DNA of 18,841 nt from Granulosicoccus sp964437945 (GCA_964437945.1 CAYTJF010000100.1:1-18841), one strand, 5' to 3'; positions 1 through 7,571 are shown, counted from the stretch's first letter. Made by a program: numbers and translations. Notes: generated by a model from the sequence alone, not told the origin.

Positions 1-1840
1 GAACGAACCATCACCGCTGGCTGACTTTGCCGCCGCAATAACCACCGCTCCAGGCAGTGAATTACAAAAAATACTAAACACCGTGCCGTTGCAAAAACGT
101 ATGCAAAAGGTGTTGATACTGCTGCAAAAAGAGCTTGAAGTGGCACGACTACAAAGTGAGATTCGCTCTGAAGTCGAACAAAAAATGACTAAGCATCAGC
201 GCGAATTTTTCCTGCGTGAAGAACTAAAAATTATTCAGCGTGAGCTTGGTATAGCCAAAGACGATCGAACTTCCGATATTGACCAATTCAAAGCTCGAAT
301 GGAAAAACGCAACGCACCCGAGCATGTGAAAAATCGGTTCGATGACGAAATAAAGAAAATGACGATACTTGAAACGGGCTCGCCAGAATACGGAGTAACA
401 CGTAACTATGTCGACTGGCTAAGTGCCGTGCCGTGGGGCAACCACTCCAAAGATAAGTTCAGCTTACGCGCCGCTCGCACCATATTGAATCGGGATCATG
501 CGGGACTAGTAGATATTAAAGATCGCATTCTTGAGTTTCTTGCGATGGGTGCATTTCGCGGTGAAGTCAGCGGCTCGATATTATTGTTTGTCGGACCACC
601 AGGGGTAGGTAAAACCTCAATTGGAAAATCCATCGCCGAGAGCTTGGGACGCAAATTTTACCGATTCAGTGTCGGTGGAATGCGTGATGAAGCCGAAATT
701 AAAGGCCATCGACGAACCTATATCGGTGCGATGCCTGGAAAACTGGTGCAAGCATTAAAAGAAATGGACGTGTGCAACCCAGTGATCATGCTCGATGAAA
801 TCGACAAAATGGGGCAGTCCTATCAAGGCGACCCGGCTTCGGCCATGTTGGAAGTACTCGATCCTGAGCAAAACAGTGAGTTCCTGGACCACTACCTTGA
901 TTTAAGAGTTGATTTATCCAAGGTACTTTTTATCTGCACAGCCAATCAACTGGATACCATTCCAAGACCCCTGCTCGACCGTATGGACATGATTCGTCTG
1001 GGAGGTTACATAACCGAAGAGAAATTCGAGATAGCGCAAAAGCACCTTTGGCCCAGACTGCTCGAACGCAATAAAGTCCAAAAAAGTCAGGTCAAACTCA
1101 CTGACTCAGCGTTGCGTACGTTAATCGAAGGTTATGCCCGAGAAGCCGGTGTTCGTAACCTTGAAAAACTGCTCAATCGAATTCTGAGAAAGAGCGTTGT
1201 CAAACTACTCGGTAAACAAAAAAGCATAAGCGTATCAGGTAAAAATCTGGTCGAGTTTGTTGGCGAACCACCTTTTAAAAACGAGAAGCGTCTTGGCGGT
1301 ATTGGTGTAGTAACTGGTCTTGCCTGGACAGCAATGGGTGGCGCGACATTGCCAATTGAGGCAACTTGCGTTCACGGCAAAGACCGTGGCCTAAAACTCA
1401 CCGGGCAACTGGGTAAGGTGATGACAGAGTCAGCGCAAATTGCCCATAGCTTCGCGACCACCAATAGTGGCCAATACGGTATAGCTGACGATTTTTTCAT
1501 GCAGAACAGTCTGCATTTGCACGTACCCGAAGGTGCCACACCCAAAGACGGACCAAGCGCAGGTATTAGCATGACCAGCGCACTGTTATCGCTTGGCTTG
1601 AAAAAGCCAGTGAAAAAAGATTTTGCCATGACCGGTGAAATCACCCTAACCGGAAAAGTGCTTCCAGTTGGCGGCATTCGAGAAAAGTTGATTGCAGCAC
1701 GACGTGTTGGTATCAAACAAGCCATATTGCCTGCTGCCAACGAGGGTGATGTGAAAGAGTTACCCAAACACATCACCAAAGGATTAAAAATACACTTTGC
1801 CAGTAGTTACGATGATGTTTTCAACATTTTGTTCAAGTAA
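1..1840 (+). CDS. lon: ATP-dependent Lon protease, 5'-truncated by window edge
   Basis: Lon is a cytosolic AAA+ serine protease that unfolds and degrades misfolded and regulatory proteins. The frame is open from base 2, so 612 residues are visible and the gene starts upstream; a GTG at 83 is internal, not the start. Visible in order: the helical/coiled N-domain end (TKHQREFFLREELKIIQREL), Walker A GPPGVGKTS near 593-619, Walker B VIMLDEIDKM near 782-811, a sensor region ending in LLDRMDMIRL, and the C-terminal protease domain with the catalytic serine in DGPSAG (about 1548-1565) and the catalytic lysine in REKLIAA (about 1678-1698). The usual length is about 780-810 residues, so the PUA-like N-terminal domain is what is missing. 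The stop is 2 bp from the end of a convergent gene. The usual downstream neighbour hupB is absent, so this may be a second lon copy. Confidence 0.96.
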   Translation, partial: NEPSPLADFAAAITTAPGSELQKILNTVPLQKRMQKVLILLQKELEVARLQSEIRSEVEQKMTKHQREFFLREELKIIQRELGIAKDDRTSDIDQFKARMEKRNAPEHVKNRFDDEIKKMTILETGSPEYGVTRNYVDWLSAVPWGNHSKDKFSLRAARTILNRDHAGLVDIKDRILEFLAMGAFRGEVSGSILLFVGPPGVGKTSIGKSIAESLGRKFYRFSVGGMRDEAEIKGHRRTYIGAMPGKLVQALKEMDVCNPVIMLDEIDKMGQSYQGDPASAMLEVLDPEQNSEFLDHYLDLRVDLSKVLFICTANQLDTIPRPLLDRMDMIRLGGYITEEKFEIAQKHLWPRLLERNKVQKSQVKLTDSALRTLIEGYAREAGVRNLEKLLNRILRKSVVKLLGKQKSISVSGKNLVEFVGEPPFKNEKRLGGIGVVTGLAWTAMGGATLPIEATCVHGKDRGLKLTGQLGKVMTESAQIAHSFATTNSGQYGIADDFFMQNSLHLHVPEGATPKDGPSAGISMTSALLSLGLKKPVKKDFAMTGEITLTGKVLPVGGIREKLIAARRVGIKQAILPAANEGDVKELPKHITKGLKIHFASSYDDVFNILFK

Positions 1841-1842
1841 AC

Positions 1843-2832
1843 TTATCGACCGCCAGCACCTGACCTCCATGCCAGACGAACGACTATATCTGGCACGGTG
1901 TCTATCACGGCATCCTCGGAGAAGCTGAACTCCCATACACCATTTCTGCCGGAGTTGTATCGCAACCCTAGAGACACTTGAACACCAGATTCACCCAATT
2001 CTCTTAGTTCACTTTTGTACATTGGGGTATGCCAATCAAGCTGTGTTAAAAAATGGGTTCGCGATCCAAGCCTTATGTTTAGCGCAGCTGCGCCAAAACC
2101 CACAATGGGCTCTTGCCTGACTACTTGTTCATGCTCGCCGGTACCAAGCAGACCAATACTGCCAGCCCATTGAATACGCTCGAAACGTGATGACCGCCGC
2201 CACGGTGATTGCACATCAACAAACGCGTCCGTACTGCCGGTGCCATTGAACTTCTCGGGCTCGCCCGTTGGGAGCTTCAATCCTAAACGTACTATTGCCG
2301 AGTTCGGCAAACAACCCTTATTGCGTTGCAGTTGAATTTGAGTATCGCCAAAACCACTACTCTGGGATTCCAGTTCCTGACGTTCATTACCATTTTCATA
2401 CACATACTGGAGTTGGTTTTCTGGCCACTCATTGCGCTGCGCATCGGGCAATCCGAAGAACTGATGCCATCTGTCTAGCGGTCCGTCAAATTGGCCACGT
2501 GAATGATCCAGCCAGACACCCGATAAATTCACCTGCCAACAACCACTCAAACGACGGCGATAGCGCAAATTTAACTGGCTGCTTTCACCATCGAGCACTA
2601 GTCGCTCCGAGACGCCCCTGCCACCCATAAACACATTATTCCGAACGTAGGATAGCTGAAATTCATCAGCGGTCGTTAGTCGACTAGCTGTTTCGGGCAA
2701 GCCGCTTTGCAACTTGATCGGACCCAGAGCACGTTGTTGAATGAAATTTGCCGGCTCGGCAATGGCGGTGGCTGGAGTCAGGATGGCAATAAAAAACAAC
2801 GGCAGCACCGCTGCGAAAAATCGGTAAAACAT
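1843..2832 (-). CDS. DUF3187 family outer-membrane-like protein
   Basis: This 329-residue protein begins with a clear signal peptide (hydrophobic residues 7-22, cleavage likely after AIA at about 25). The rest is rich in alternating polar/aromatic strands and ends in a run of predicted beta strands, as in outer-membrane barrel proteins. Family-like landmarks are HQFFGLPDAQRNEWP, FGDTQIQLQ, LGLKLPTGE, GTGSTDAFVDV, QLDWHTPMY and FSEDAVIDTVPDIV, which I recognise as the DUF3187 pattern; the function of that family is unknown to me. It lies 14 bp downstream of the TPR gene on the same strand, and its ribosome site (AAGGG, about 11 nt before ATG) overlaps the TPR stop codon, so the two are probably co-transcribed. 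It converges on lon with 2 bp between stops, leaving no room for a separate terminator. Confidence 0.8.
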   Translation of the reverse strand: MFYRFFAAVLPLFFIAILTPATAIAEPANFIQQRALGPIKLQSGLPETASRLTTADEFQLSYVRNNVFMGGRGVSERLVLDGESSQLNLRYRRRLSGCWQVNLSGVWLDHSRGQFDGPLDRWHQFFGLPDAQRNEWPENQLQYVYENGNERQELESQSSGFGDTQIQLQRNKGCLPNSAIVRLGLKLPTGEPEKFNGTGSTDAFVDVQSPWRRSSRFERIQWAGSIGLLGTGEHEQVVRQEPIVGFGAAALNIRLGSRTHFLTQLDWHTPMYKSELRELGESGVQVSLGLRYNSGRNGVWEFSFSEDAVIDTVPDIVVRLAWRSGAGGR

Positions 2833-2846
2833 AACAACTGCGACCC

Positions 2847-3428
2847 TTAAATACCTTCACCAATCATCGACTTTGCACGGGCAACACTGTTACGAGCATT
2901 AGCCGAGCCCGGACTCAGCTTTAAAACAGCATTAAAGGCATCAAGTGCCGCCTGAAAATTACCCGAAGCCATAAAAATAAGTCCAAGACCTGATAATGCT
3001 CCAAAATGGCGCGGCTCTAGTAACAAGGTTTGCTTGATATCTGCTACAGATAAACCGTGGTTACCGAGCAGATAGTGTATGGTGGCGCGCTTATTCCAGC
3101 CTTCGGCAAAATCAGCATTACTGTCTATTAGCTGATTGGATATTTCAAGCGCCAGTTCGTTTTGCCCTAGTGACATTGCATAGGTTAATTGAGACAGTAG
3201 CGCTGCTGCGTTCTTATCTTCGATGGCGAGCCAGTGTTGCCAAATTTGCGCTTCAATGGCTTTAGCCTGTGAATCGGATTTGGCTTGTTTGAGCTGCTCG
3301 AAAAGCGGCTCCAATTCGGCATTGTTTTGATCGGCAAATCCAGTATGAGGAAAGATACACATGATAAGCATCAGGCAGATTAGAACTGCATTCGAACAGG
3401 AAAGCCTGAATGTGTTGCGTCTTGTCAT
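2847..3428 (-). CDS. Periplasmic tetratricopeptide repeat protein
   Basis: A 193-residue protein with a signal peptide (basic N-terminus MTRRN, hydrophobic stretch 14-28, cleavage probably after GFA at 32). The mature part holds at least two TPR units, roughly residues 104-139 (EGWNKRATIHYLLGNHGLSV) and 140-173 (HFGALSGLGLIFMASGNFQA), and a degenerate helical pair before them. The N-terminal region LFEQLKQAKSDSQAKAIEAQ is typical of a widespread proteobacterial family of small exported TPR proteins; TPRs mediate protein contacts, and no enzyme function is visible. It is the first gene of a likely two-gene unit with the DUF3187 gene. No Shine-Dalgarno sequence precedes the ATG; instead a 17-bp repeat that recurs further upstream sits 5-21 bp before it. 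Confidence 0.85.
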   Translation of the reverse strand: MTRRNTFRLSCSNAVLICLMLIMCIFPHTGFADQNNAELEPLFEQLKQAKSDSQAKAIEAQIWQHWLAIEDKNAAALLSQLTYAMSLGQNELALEISNQLIDSNADFAEGWNKRATIHYLLGNHGLSVADIKQTLLLEPRHFGALSGLGLIFMASGNFQAALDAFNAVLKLSPGSANARNSVARAKSMIGEGI

Positions 3429-3432
3429 AAAG

Positions 3433-3482
3433 TTATCAATACATGACGTTATTGGAACATGATATTTATCAGTATATGACGT
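3433..3482. repeat. Pair of 17-bp direct repeats in front of the TPR gene
   Basis: TTATCAATACATGACGT (3433-3449) and TTATCAGTATATGACGT (3466-3482) match at 15 of 17 positions and are spaced 33 bp apart, about three helical turns. The first copy abuts the TPR start codon. A weaker relative (TATCAGAACAT) follows near 3500-3510. The arrangement suggests an operator or duplicated promoter; read on the minus strand the distal copy contains TATACT, a possible -10 hexamer. Function is inferred only. Confidence 0.45.
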
Positions 3483-3533
3483 CTCGCGGTATACAAATCT
3501 ATCAGAACATTTTATCTGAACGTAGAGTTTAAC

Positions 3534-3585
3534 CGGTAAGGTTACTCAGATGATCAGGTTAATTTGATCATCTGTTTCCTTGCCG
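3534..3585 (-). terminator. Long imperfect hairpin downstream of dsbC
   Basis: A perfect 10-bp stem, CAGATGATCA (3547-3556) with TGATCATCTG (3565-3574), closes an 8-nt loop. Outside a small internal loop, GGTAAGG (3535-3541) and CCTTGCC (3578-3584) can extend it, with one mismatch on the minus strand and a G-U pair on the plus strand. It lies 24 bp past the dsbC stop and may end the xerD-dsbC transcript, but neither strand shows a proper U-tract, so it could instead be a processing or stabilising structure. Confidence 0.4.
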
Positions 3586-3608
3586 TGTAAGTTCCTGCCA
3601 CGTTAGTT

Positions 3609-4487
3609 CTAGTTAGTCATCGGTTCAGAGGCGTTAATCATCTCTACTATTACACTGGCTTCTCTGTAACCAGGAAGCGCGGTGCCGTTATCAAGATAAA
3701 TAAGCGGCGTTCCTCTCAAGCCGACCTTTCCCGCCAGTTCATAGTGCGTTTCTACAGGCGTGTCACAGACCTCTTCTGTTATTGGTTCGCCGGCTTTTGC
3801 AGCCGTCATGGCCGCCTGCGGATTGTCCGCACACCAAACACTTTCCAAGGCAGTGCGCGATTCGCTCTCAAGCCCGGCACGAGGAAACATAAGATACCTG
3901 ACGCTGACACCTGCTTGTAGCAGAGTGTCTATTTCACTGTGCAGTAGTCGGCAGTAACCACAATTAATATCAGTGAACACCGTAATCGATCGGTCTGATT
4001 CAGTCTCAGCCGGGTACACAAGCATGTTGTCTTCGCCCAGCTCATTAATCAACCCCATGTGAATACCGGACAGTCGAGCTTCAGTCAGATTAATACCATC
4101 TTTTAAATTGATCATTTCACCTTGAAAAAGTAGCGTCATATCTTCATCGACGTAAACGATCTGTGAATCGGTAATAACTTCAAAGAGTCCGGGGTAAGGT
4201 GCGTCGGTAAGTGAATCAATAGGCAAATCTGGAAACCGCTCGCGAAACGCTTGATACACTCTCTTGTGGGTTTCTTCAGTTGATTCACCTGCGGATGGCG
4301 CTTCTGCGACTTTTGGACCCTCCGGTGTAGGTGCTTCCAGACTAGTTGCATCTGCTGTTTTCGGCTCTTCCGGAGTTGTCTTGGCTGTCGCTGAATCGCT
4401 ACTGGTGTCAGCAGCTAACAGCAAAGCGGGTGCGGAACCGAATACCGTGGCGGCGAGAAGAACAAAAATTAGTTGAATTTGGCGCAT
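3609..4487 (-). CDS. dsbC: DsbC-type periplasmic disulfide isomerase
   Basis: DsbC is a V-shaped periplasmic homodimer that reshuffles wrong disulfide bonds. I place the start at ATG 4487 (292 residues) rather than at the in-frame TTG at 4493, because AAGG lies 9 nt before the ATG but only 2 nt before the TTG. A signal peptide (residues 1-27) is followed by a roughly 45-residue linker rich in Ala, Thr, Glu and Pro, then the DsbC dimerisation domain (about 75-140) and the thioredoxin-like domain. The active site is CGYC (Cys176, Cys179), identical to E. coli DsbC, with the cis-proline in GTPLIY (Pro261) and two further cysteines (219, 241) matching the structural disulfide of DsbC. It follows xerD as in E. 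coli, where the next gene is recJ; recJ is not here. The acidic linker is unusual for the family. Confidence 0.93.
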   Translation of the reverse strand: MRQIQLIFVLLAATVFGSAPALLLAADTSSDSATAKTTPEEPKTADATSLEAPTPEGPKVAEAPSAGESTEETHKRVYQAFRERFPDLPIDSLTDAPYPGLFEVITDSQIVYVDEDMTLLFQGEMINLKDGINLTEARLSGIHMGLINELGEDNMLVYPAETESDRSITVFTDINCGYCRLLHSEIDTLLQAGVSVRYLMFPRAGLESESRTALESVWCADNPQAAMTAAKAGEPITEEVCDTPVETHYELAGKVGLRGTPLIYLDNGTALPGYREASVIVEMINASEPMTN

Positions 4488-4575
4488 AGACAAAGCCTTG
4501 GGTTAGTCATAGTTTGTGTGTATTTTGGCATAAAGGTTCCTTTTCTTTTGCCTTGTGACACAGAGAACAACAATT

Positions 4576-5502
4576 TTATCCACGTGGGTGATGTTTTGAA
4601 TGTAGAAATTTGAGTCGTTCACGCGCGACATGTGTATATATCTGCGTTGTTGACAGATCACTATGACCTAGCAATAGCTGCACCACTCTTAAATCGGCAT
4701 CATGGTTAACCAAGTGTGTTGCAAACGCGTGCCTAAGCGTGTGTGGCGACAAATGAGCGCTTATACCTGCAGCTATACCATACACCTTAATACGATGCCA
4801 AAAGCTCTGACGCGTCATCTCACGACCTCTGAGAGACAAAAACAAAGTGCTAGACAGTTTTTTTACTAAATTTTCACGTGCATCGCGTGTATAACGCTGA
4901 ATCCAATCGATAGAAGCTTCACCCATTGGGACCAAACGTTCTTTATTACCTTTGCCCCATACTCGAACCACACCTTGTTGAAGGTTAACTTGATCTACTT
5001 GCAGTGACACCAATTCGCTTACGCGTAATCCGCATCCATACAAAACTTCAAGCATGGCCCGATCACGCAGGCCGATATCGGTACTCACTGCCGGCGCGTT
5101 AAGTAGTTTTCGTACTTCTGTTTCACTCAATGTTGATGGCAGTGGCCGACCTATTGAGGGAGATTCGATCAATAATGTGGGGTCGTCGCTGACAAAACGC
5201 TCGCGAAGCAAGAAACGATAAAACCGACGCAAGGCGGAAAGCATGCGTGCAGCACTGCGCGCACTGCCTCCTGACGATACCCGACTGCTTAAAAAAGCCA
5301 TGATATCGGCCCTGTCAGCCTTTTTCAGATTGCCACCAACACTTTGCAGATAGAAGGCGAATAATTTGATATCAGTTTCGTAAGCGGATACTGTGTGGTT
5401 GCTTAATCCACGCTCTATGAGCAACATGTCGCTAAACTGTAAAAGCAGACGTCGGGATCCAGCATCGAGTACCGGATTCTCATCTTTGGTTGCGCTTTTC
5501 AT
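4576..5502 (-). CDS. xerD: Tyrosine recombinase XerD
   Basis: XerD acts with XerC and FtsK at the dif site to resolve chromosome dimers. The 308-residue length is normal. A SAM-like N-terminal core-binding domain spans roughly 15-105; the catalytic domain carries all expected residues: Arg160 in GCGLRVSEL, Lys184 in WGKGNKERL, His254 and Arg257 in SPHTLRHAF, His280 in LLGHSDLS and the nucleophile Tyr289 in TTQIYTHV. The C-terminal HSKHHPRG tail is typical of XerD rather than XerC. The neighbour dsbC, 88 bp downstream of the stop, supports XerD. The ATG at 5502 has no clear ribosome site, and the divergent moeA starts only 38 bp away. PepA, an accessory factor for Xer recombination at plasmid cer sites in E. 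coli, is also encoded in this window, but that is probably coincidence. Confidence 0.95.
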   Translation of the reverse strand: MKSATKDENPVLDAGSRRLLLQFSDMLLIERGLSNHTVSAYETDIKLFAFYLQSVGGNLKKADRADIMAFLSSRVSSGGSARSAARMLSALRRFYRFLLRERFVSDDPTLLIESPSIGRPLPSTLSETEVRKLLNAPAVSTDIGLRDRAMLEVLYGCGLRVSELVSLQVDQVNLQQGVVRVWGKGNKERLVPMGEASIDWIQRYTRDARENLVKKLSSTLFLSLRGREMTRQSFWHRIKVYGIAAGISAHLSPHTLRHAFATHLVNHDADLRVVQLLLGHSDLSTTQIYTHVARERLKFLHSKHHPRG

Positions 5503-5540
5503 ACAAATAGCTTAGCAAACAAATACAACAACTTTGTACC

Positions 5541-6797
5541 ATGAACGATTCGAAACAGATTACCAGCACAGATGCCGATCCAAACTCAATTAGCATTGAA
5601 GCTGCACTGCAAACAATATTTAACCACCTGCAATCAATCGATCAATACGAAACCGTTGCTGTCAGGCAGGCTTACGGTCGGGTGCTTGGCGTTGATCTGA
5701 AGTCACCGATCAATGTCCCTTCGTTCCGAGCATCAGCAATGGATGGATATGCATATAAGCACACTGCCGAAGCAGTTGATCTGACCATCAGCGATCACTC
5801 TCTTGCCGGTCACCCCAGTAGCAACCAAGCCAATATTCACGAATGTCATCGCATTACAACCGGTGCACGAGTTCCCGATTTTGCAGACACTGTCGTGCAA
5901 CAAGAGAATGTCGACGTCACCGGCAATATCGTCAAAATTCTGCAGCTACCTGAAAAAGGTCACCATGTTCGCGCTGCTGGCTCAGACTGCGTAAAAGGTG
6001 CACCACTTATGTCCAAAGGCCAGCGTATTGGTGCTGCACAAATAGCCACATTGTGCTCGCATGGTTTAGTCGAGATTGATGTATTCCGGCGAATCAAGAT
6101 CGCTGTATTTTCTACTGGAGACGAATTGGTTGATGCGGGAAGCGCTCTCCCAACAGGTTGTATTTACGATGCAAACCGGGCACTGCTTACGACGATGCTG
6201 AACAGCCCGACGGTAGAGCTTAACGACCTGGGTATCGTTGAAGACAGTGTTGACGCTTTGCATTCTGTTTTTACACAGTGCGAAAATGCTGATCTGATTT
6301 TATCATCAGGAGGTGTATCGGTTGGCGATGCAGACTTTGTCAGACCTGTTCTGGAAAGTGTCGGAACCCTTCACGTTTGGAAAATTGCGGTCAAACCTGG
6401 ACGACCACTTACCTTTGGCGTGCTTAACAAGAAACAACCCTATTTTGGACTTCCAGGTAATCCTGTTTCGGCTGCGGTGACCTGCCTTTTGTTCGTACAA
6501 CCCGCGATCAGGAAACTGCTCGGCCAAACATCGATCAAACAGCCACGCATTTACGCAAAACTGACATCGGCTCTTAAAAAACTACCTGGAAGAGTGGAAT
6601 ATCAGCGAGGTTTGCTTGAGCAGGATGCATCGGGGGATTGGTGTGTTTCAACAACCGGCTTACAGGATTCTCACGTAGTAAGCTCGCTTCACAATGCTAA
6701 TTGTTTTATTGAGCTTGAATTTGAAAGTGCTGGTGCAACGGCTGGAACAATCGTAGCCGTTATACCGTTTACACATTTTACTGAATCAACATTGTAA
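5541..6797 (+). CDS. moeA: Molybdopterin molybdenumtransferase MoeA
   Basis: MoeA inserts molybdate into adenylated molybdopterin in the last common step of molybdenum cofactor synthesis, in the cytosol. The 418-residue length fits. Recognisable in order: SFRASAMDGYAY (residues about 59-70), RITTGARVPDFADTVVQQEN, the MoCF-binding domain with VFSTGDELVDAG, IYDANRALL, SSGGVSVGDADFV, the PGRPLTFG loop and FGLPGNPVSAA, followed by the C-terminal beta domain. These match the molybdate and molybdopterin site of E. coli MoeA. No other moa, mob or mod gene is present in the window, so it is a lone gene here. It diverges from xerD with 38 bp between starts and lacks an obvious Shine-Dalgarno sequence. 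Confidence 0.95.
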   Translation: MNDSKQITSTDADPNSISIEAALQTIFNHLQSIDQYETVAVRQAYGRVLGVDLKSPINVPSFRASAMDGYAYKHTAEAVDLTISDHSLAGHPSSNQANIHECHRITTGARVPDFADTVVQQENVDVTGNIVKILQLPEKGHHVRAAGSDCVKGAPLMSKGQRIGAAQIATLCSHGLVEIDVFRRIKIAVFSTGDELVDAGSALPTGCIYDANRALLTTMLNSPTVELNDLGIVEDSVDALHSVFTQCENADLILSSGGVSVGDADFVRPVLESVGTLHVWKIAVKPGRPLTFGVLNKKQPYFGLPGNPVSAAVTCLLFVQPAIRKLLGQTSIKQPRIYAKLTSALKKLPGRVEYQRGLLEQDASGDWCVSTTGLQDSHVVSSLHNANCFIELEFESAGATAGTIVAVIPFTHFTESTL

Positions 6798-6891
6798 CGC
6801 CGGAGTCAATATCAGGCACTTAATAACTAATCCAATAGAATAAGATAAGCCGCTTTTAAAGCAACATCAATTGAGTGACCAAACGCAAAAA

Positions 6892-6913
6892 CGGACCGCA
6901 TAAAAGCCGTCCG
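6892..6913 (-). terminator. Candidate Rho-independent terminator
   Basis: Read on the minus strand, CGGAC and GTCCG pair around a 12-nt loop and are followed directly by five T residues (6891-6887). The stem is short and the loop long, so it is a weak candidate. It would end the transcript of the histone-like gene about 155 bp past its stop. Confidence 0.35.
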
Positions 6914-6962
6914 CTCTTTGTTTTTCTGCCAGATTGACAAAAATATCATCGATATTTATGCC

Positions 6963-6995
6963 AGGAACCACGGCGGCATTGCCGCCATGGTTCCT
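6963..6995 (-). terminator. Strong GC-rich hairpin after the histone-like gene
   Basis: AGGAACCACGGCGGC (6963-6977) pairs with GCCGCCATGGTTCCT (6981-6995) over a 3-nt loop. The only imperfection, C6971 against A6987, becomes a G-U wobble on the minus strand, so the structure is fully paired in RNA from the histone-like gene and not from moeA. It starts 71 bp past that gene's stop. No immediate U-tract follows, so it may protect the 3' end or terminate weakly. Confidence 0.5.
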
Positions 6996-7065
6996 ATTTG
7001 CCAGGCTCTTTCTATCAAAATTTCTCTCAAAATTTATCAAAAAAGAATGGCATTTGGGCGTAAGA

Positions 7066-7571
7066 CTACTTTTTCTTCTTAGCCTTTCTCTTCTTACCAG
7101 CAGATTTCTTCTTGGCACGCTTTTTACCAGCTGACTTCTTCTTAGCGCGCTTTTTACCGGCTGACTTCTTCTTAGCGCGCTTCTTACCAGCTGACTTCTT
7201 CTTAGCGCGCTTCTTACCNNNNNNNNNNNNNNNNNNNNNNNNNNNNNNNNNNNNNNNNNNNNNNNNNNNNNNNNNNNNNNNNNNNNNNNNNNNNNNNNNN
7301 NNNNNNNNNNNNNNNNNNACTTCTTCTTAGCGCGCTTCTTACCGGCTGACTTCTTCTTAGCACGCTTTTTACCTGACGCTTTCTTCTTTGTAGCGCGTCT
7401 TTTGGTAACTTTCTTCTTTGAGGCCTTCTTCTTACTGGCCTTCTTTTTACTAGCCTTTTTCTTGCCAGCTGCCCTACGGGCCGTTGACTTCTTCTTCGAA
7501 GACCGTTTTTTAGTCTTCTTCTTTCCAGCTTTAGCAGGTGATGCTTTCGCTGGTTTACTTATTCGAGCCAT
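7066..7571 (-). CDS. Histone H1-like lysine-rich repeat protein (spans assembly gap)
   Basis: The protein starts MARISKPAKASPAKAGKKK and is almost entirely Lys, Ala, Arg, Ser and Gly. After pentapeptide repeats of the type KKKAS (about residues 38-56) come decapeptides GKKRAKKKSA, two before a run of 100 N and four after it, then GKKRKAKKKK and a TAG stop at 7066-7068. The frame after the gap must be shifted relative to the frame before it as the sequence is written, so the true gap length is not 100; the stop given here is the one that keeps the repeat going. Such basic tails resemble histone H1 C-termini and bacterial H1-like proteins (for example the HC2 or AlgP type), which bind and compact DNA; this role is inferred. 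The ATG has a strong ribosome site, AGGAG 6 nt ahead. With the smallest consistent gap the protein has 136 residues. Confidence 0.85.
7104..7378. repeat. 30-bp tandem repeat encoding a Lys/Arg-rich decapeptide
   Basis: Units begin at 7104, 7134, 7164 and 7194 (the last cut by the gap) and again at 7319 and 7349. Each encodes SAGKKRAKKK in one phase. Neighbouring units differ only at a few third positions, so they are close enough to collapse in a short-read assembly and to change copy number by slippage or recombination. Confidence 0.92.
7219..7318. other. Assembly gap (exactly 100 N)
   Basis: Exactly 100 unknown bases fall inside the tandem repeat. This is a placeholder length. The flanking repeat phase requires a true length of 5 plus a multiple of 30 bases, which also restores the reading frame. 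Confidence 0.95.

Larger units (their letters stand above)
6798..7065. other. Intergenic region between moeA and the histone-like gene
   Basis: These 268 bp separate two convergent genes. They contain no convincing coding sequence, only the two hairpins listed separately (6892-6913 and 6963-6995) and a small AT-rich inverted repeat, AAATATC-ATC-GATATTT, near 6943-6959. An open frame from the histone-like gene appears to continue into here only because the assembly gap in that gene has the wrong length. Confidence 0.7.

Noticed and set aside
4576..5502. Integrase of a mobile element
   Set aside because: The sequence is XerD-like to its C-terminus and sits next to dsbC in the normal housekeeping order; no attachment sites or cargo genes are seen.
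6867..7065. Apparent 3' extension of the histone-like gene (frame running to 6867)
   Set aside because: It arises only because the 100-N placeholder shifts the frame; the extension loses the Lys/Ala repeat character, and the correct frame stops at 7066.
7112..7330. Plus-strand repeat-encoded frame rich in Phe and Leu across the gap
   Set aside because: It is the complement of Lys-rich repeats and has no ribosome site or family resemblance.
7104..7378. CRISPR array
   Set aside because: The 30-bp units are contiguous with no spacers and encode a continuous basic decapeptide repeat.
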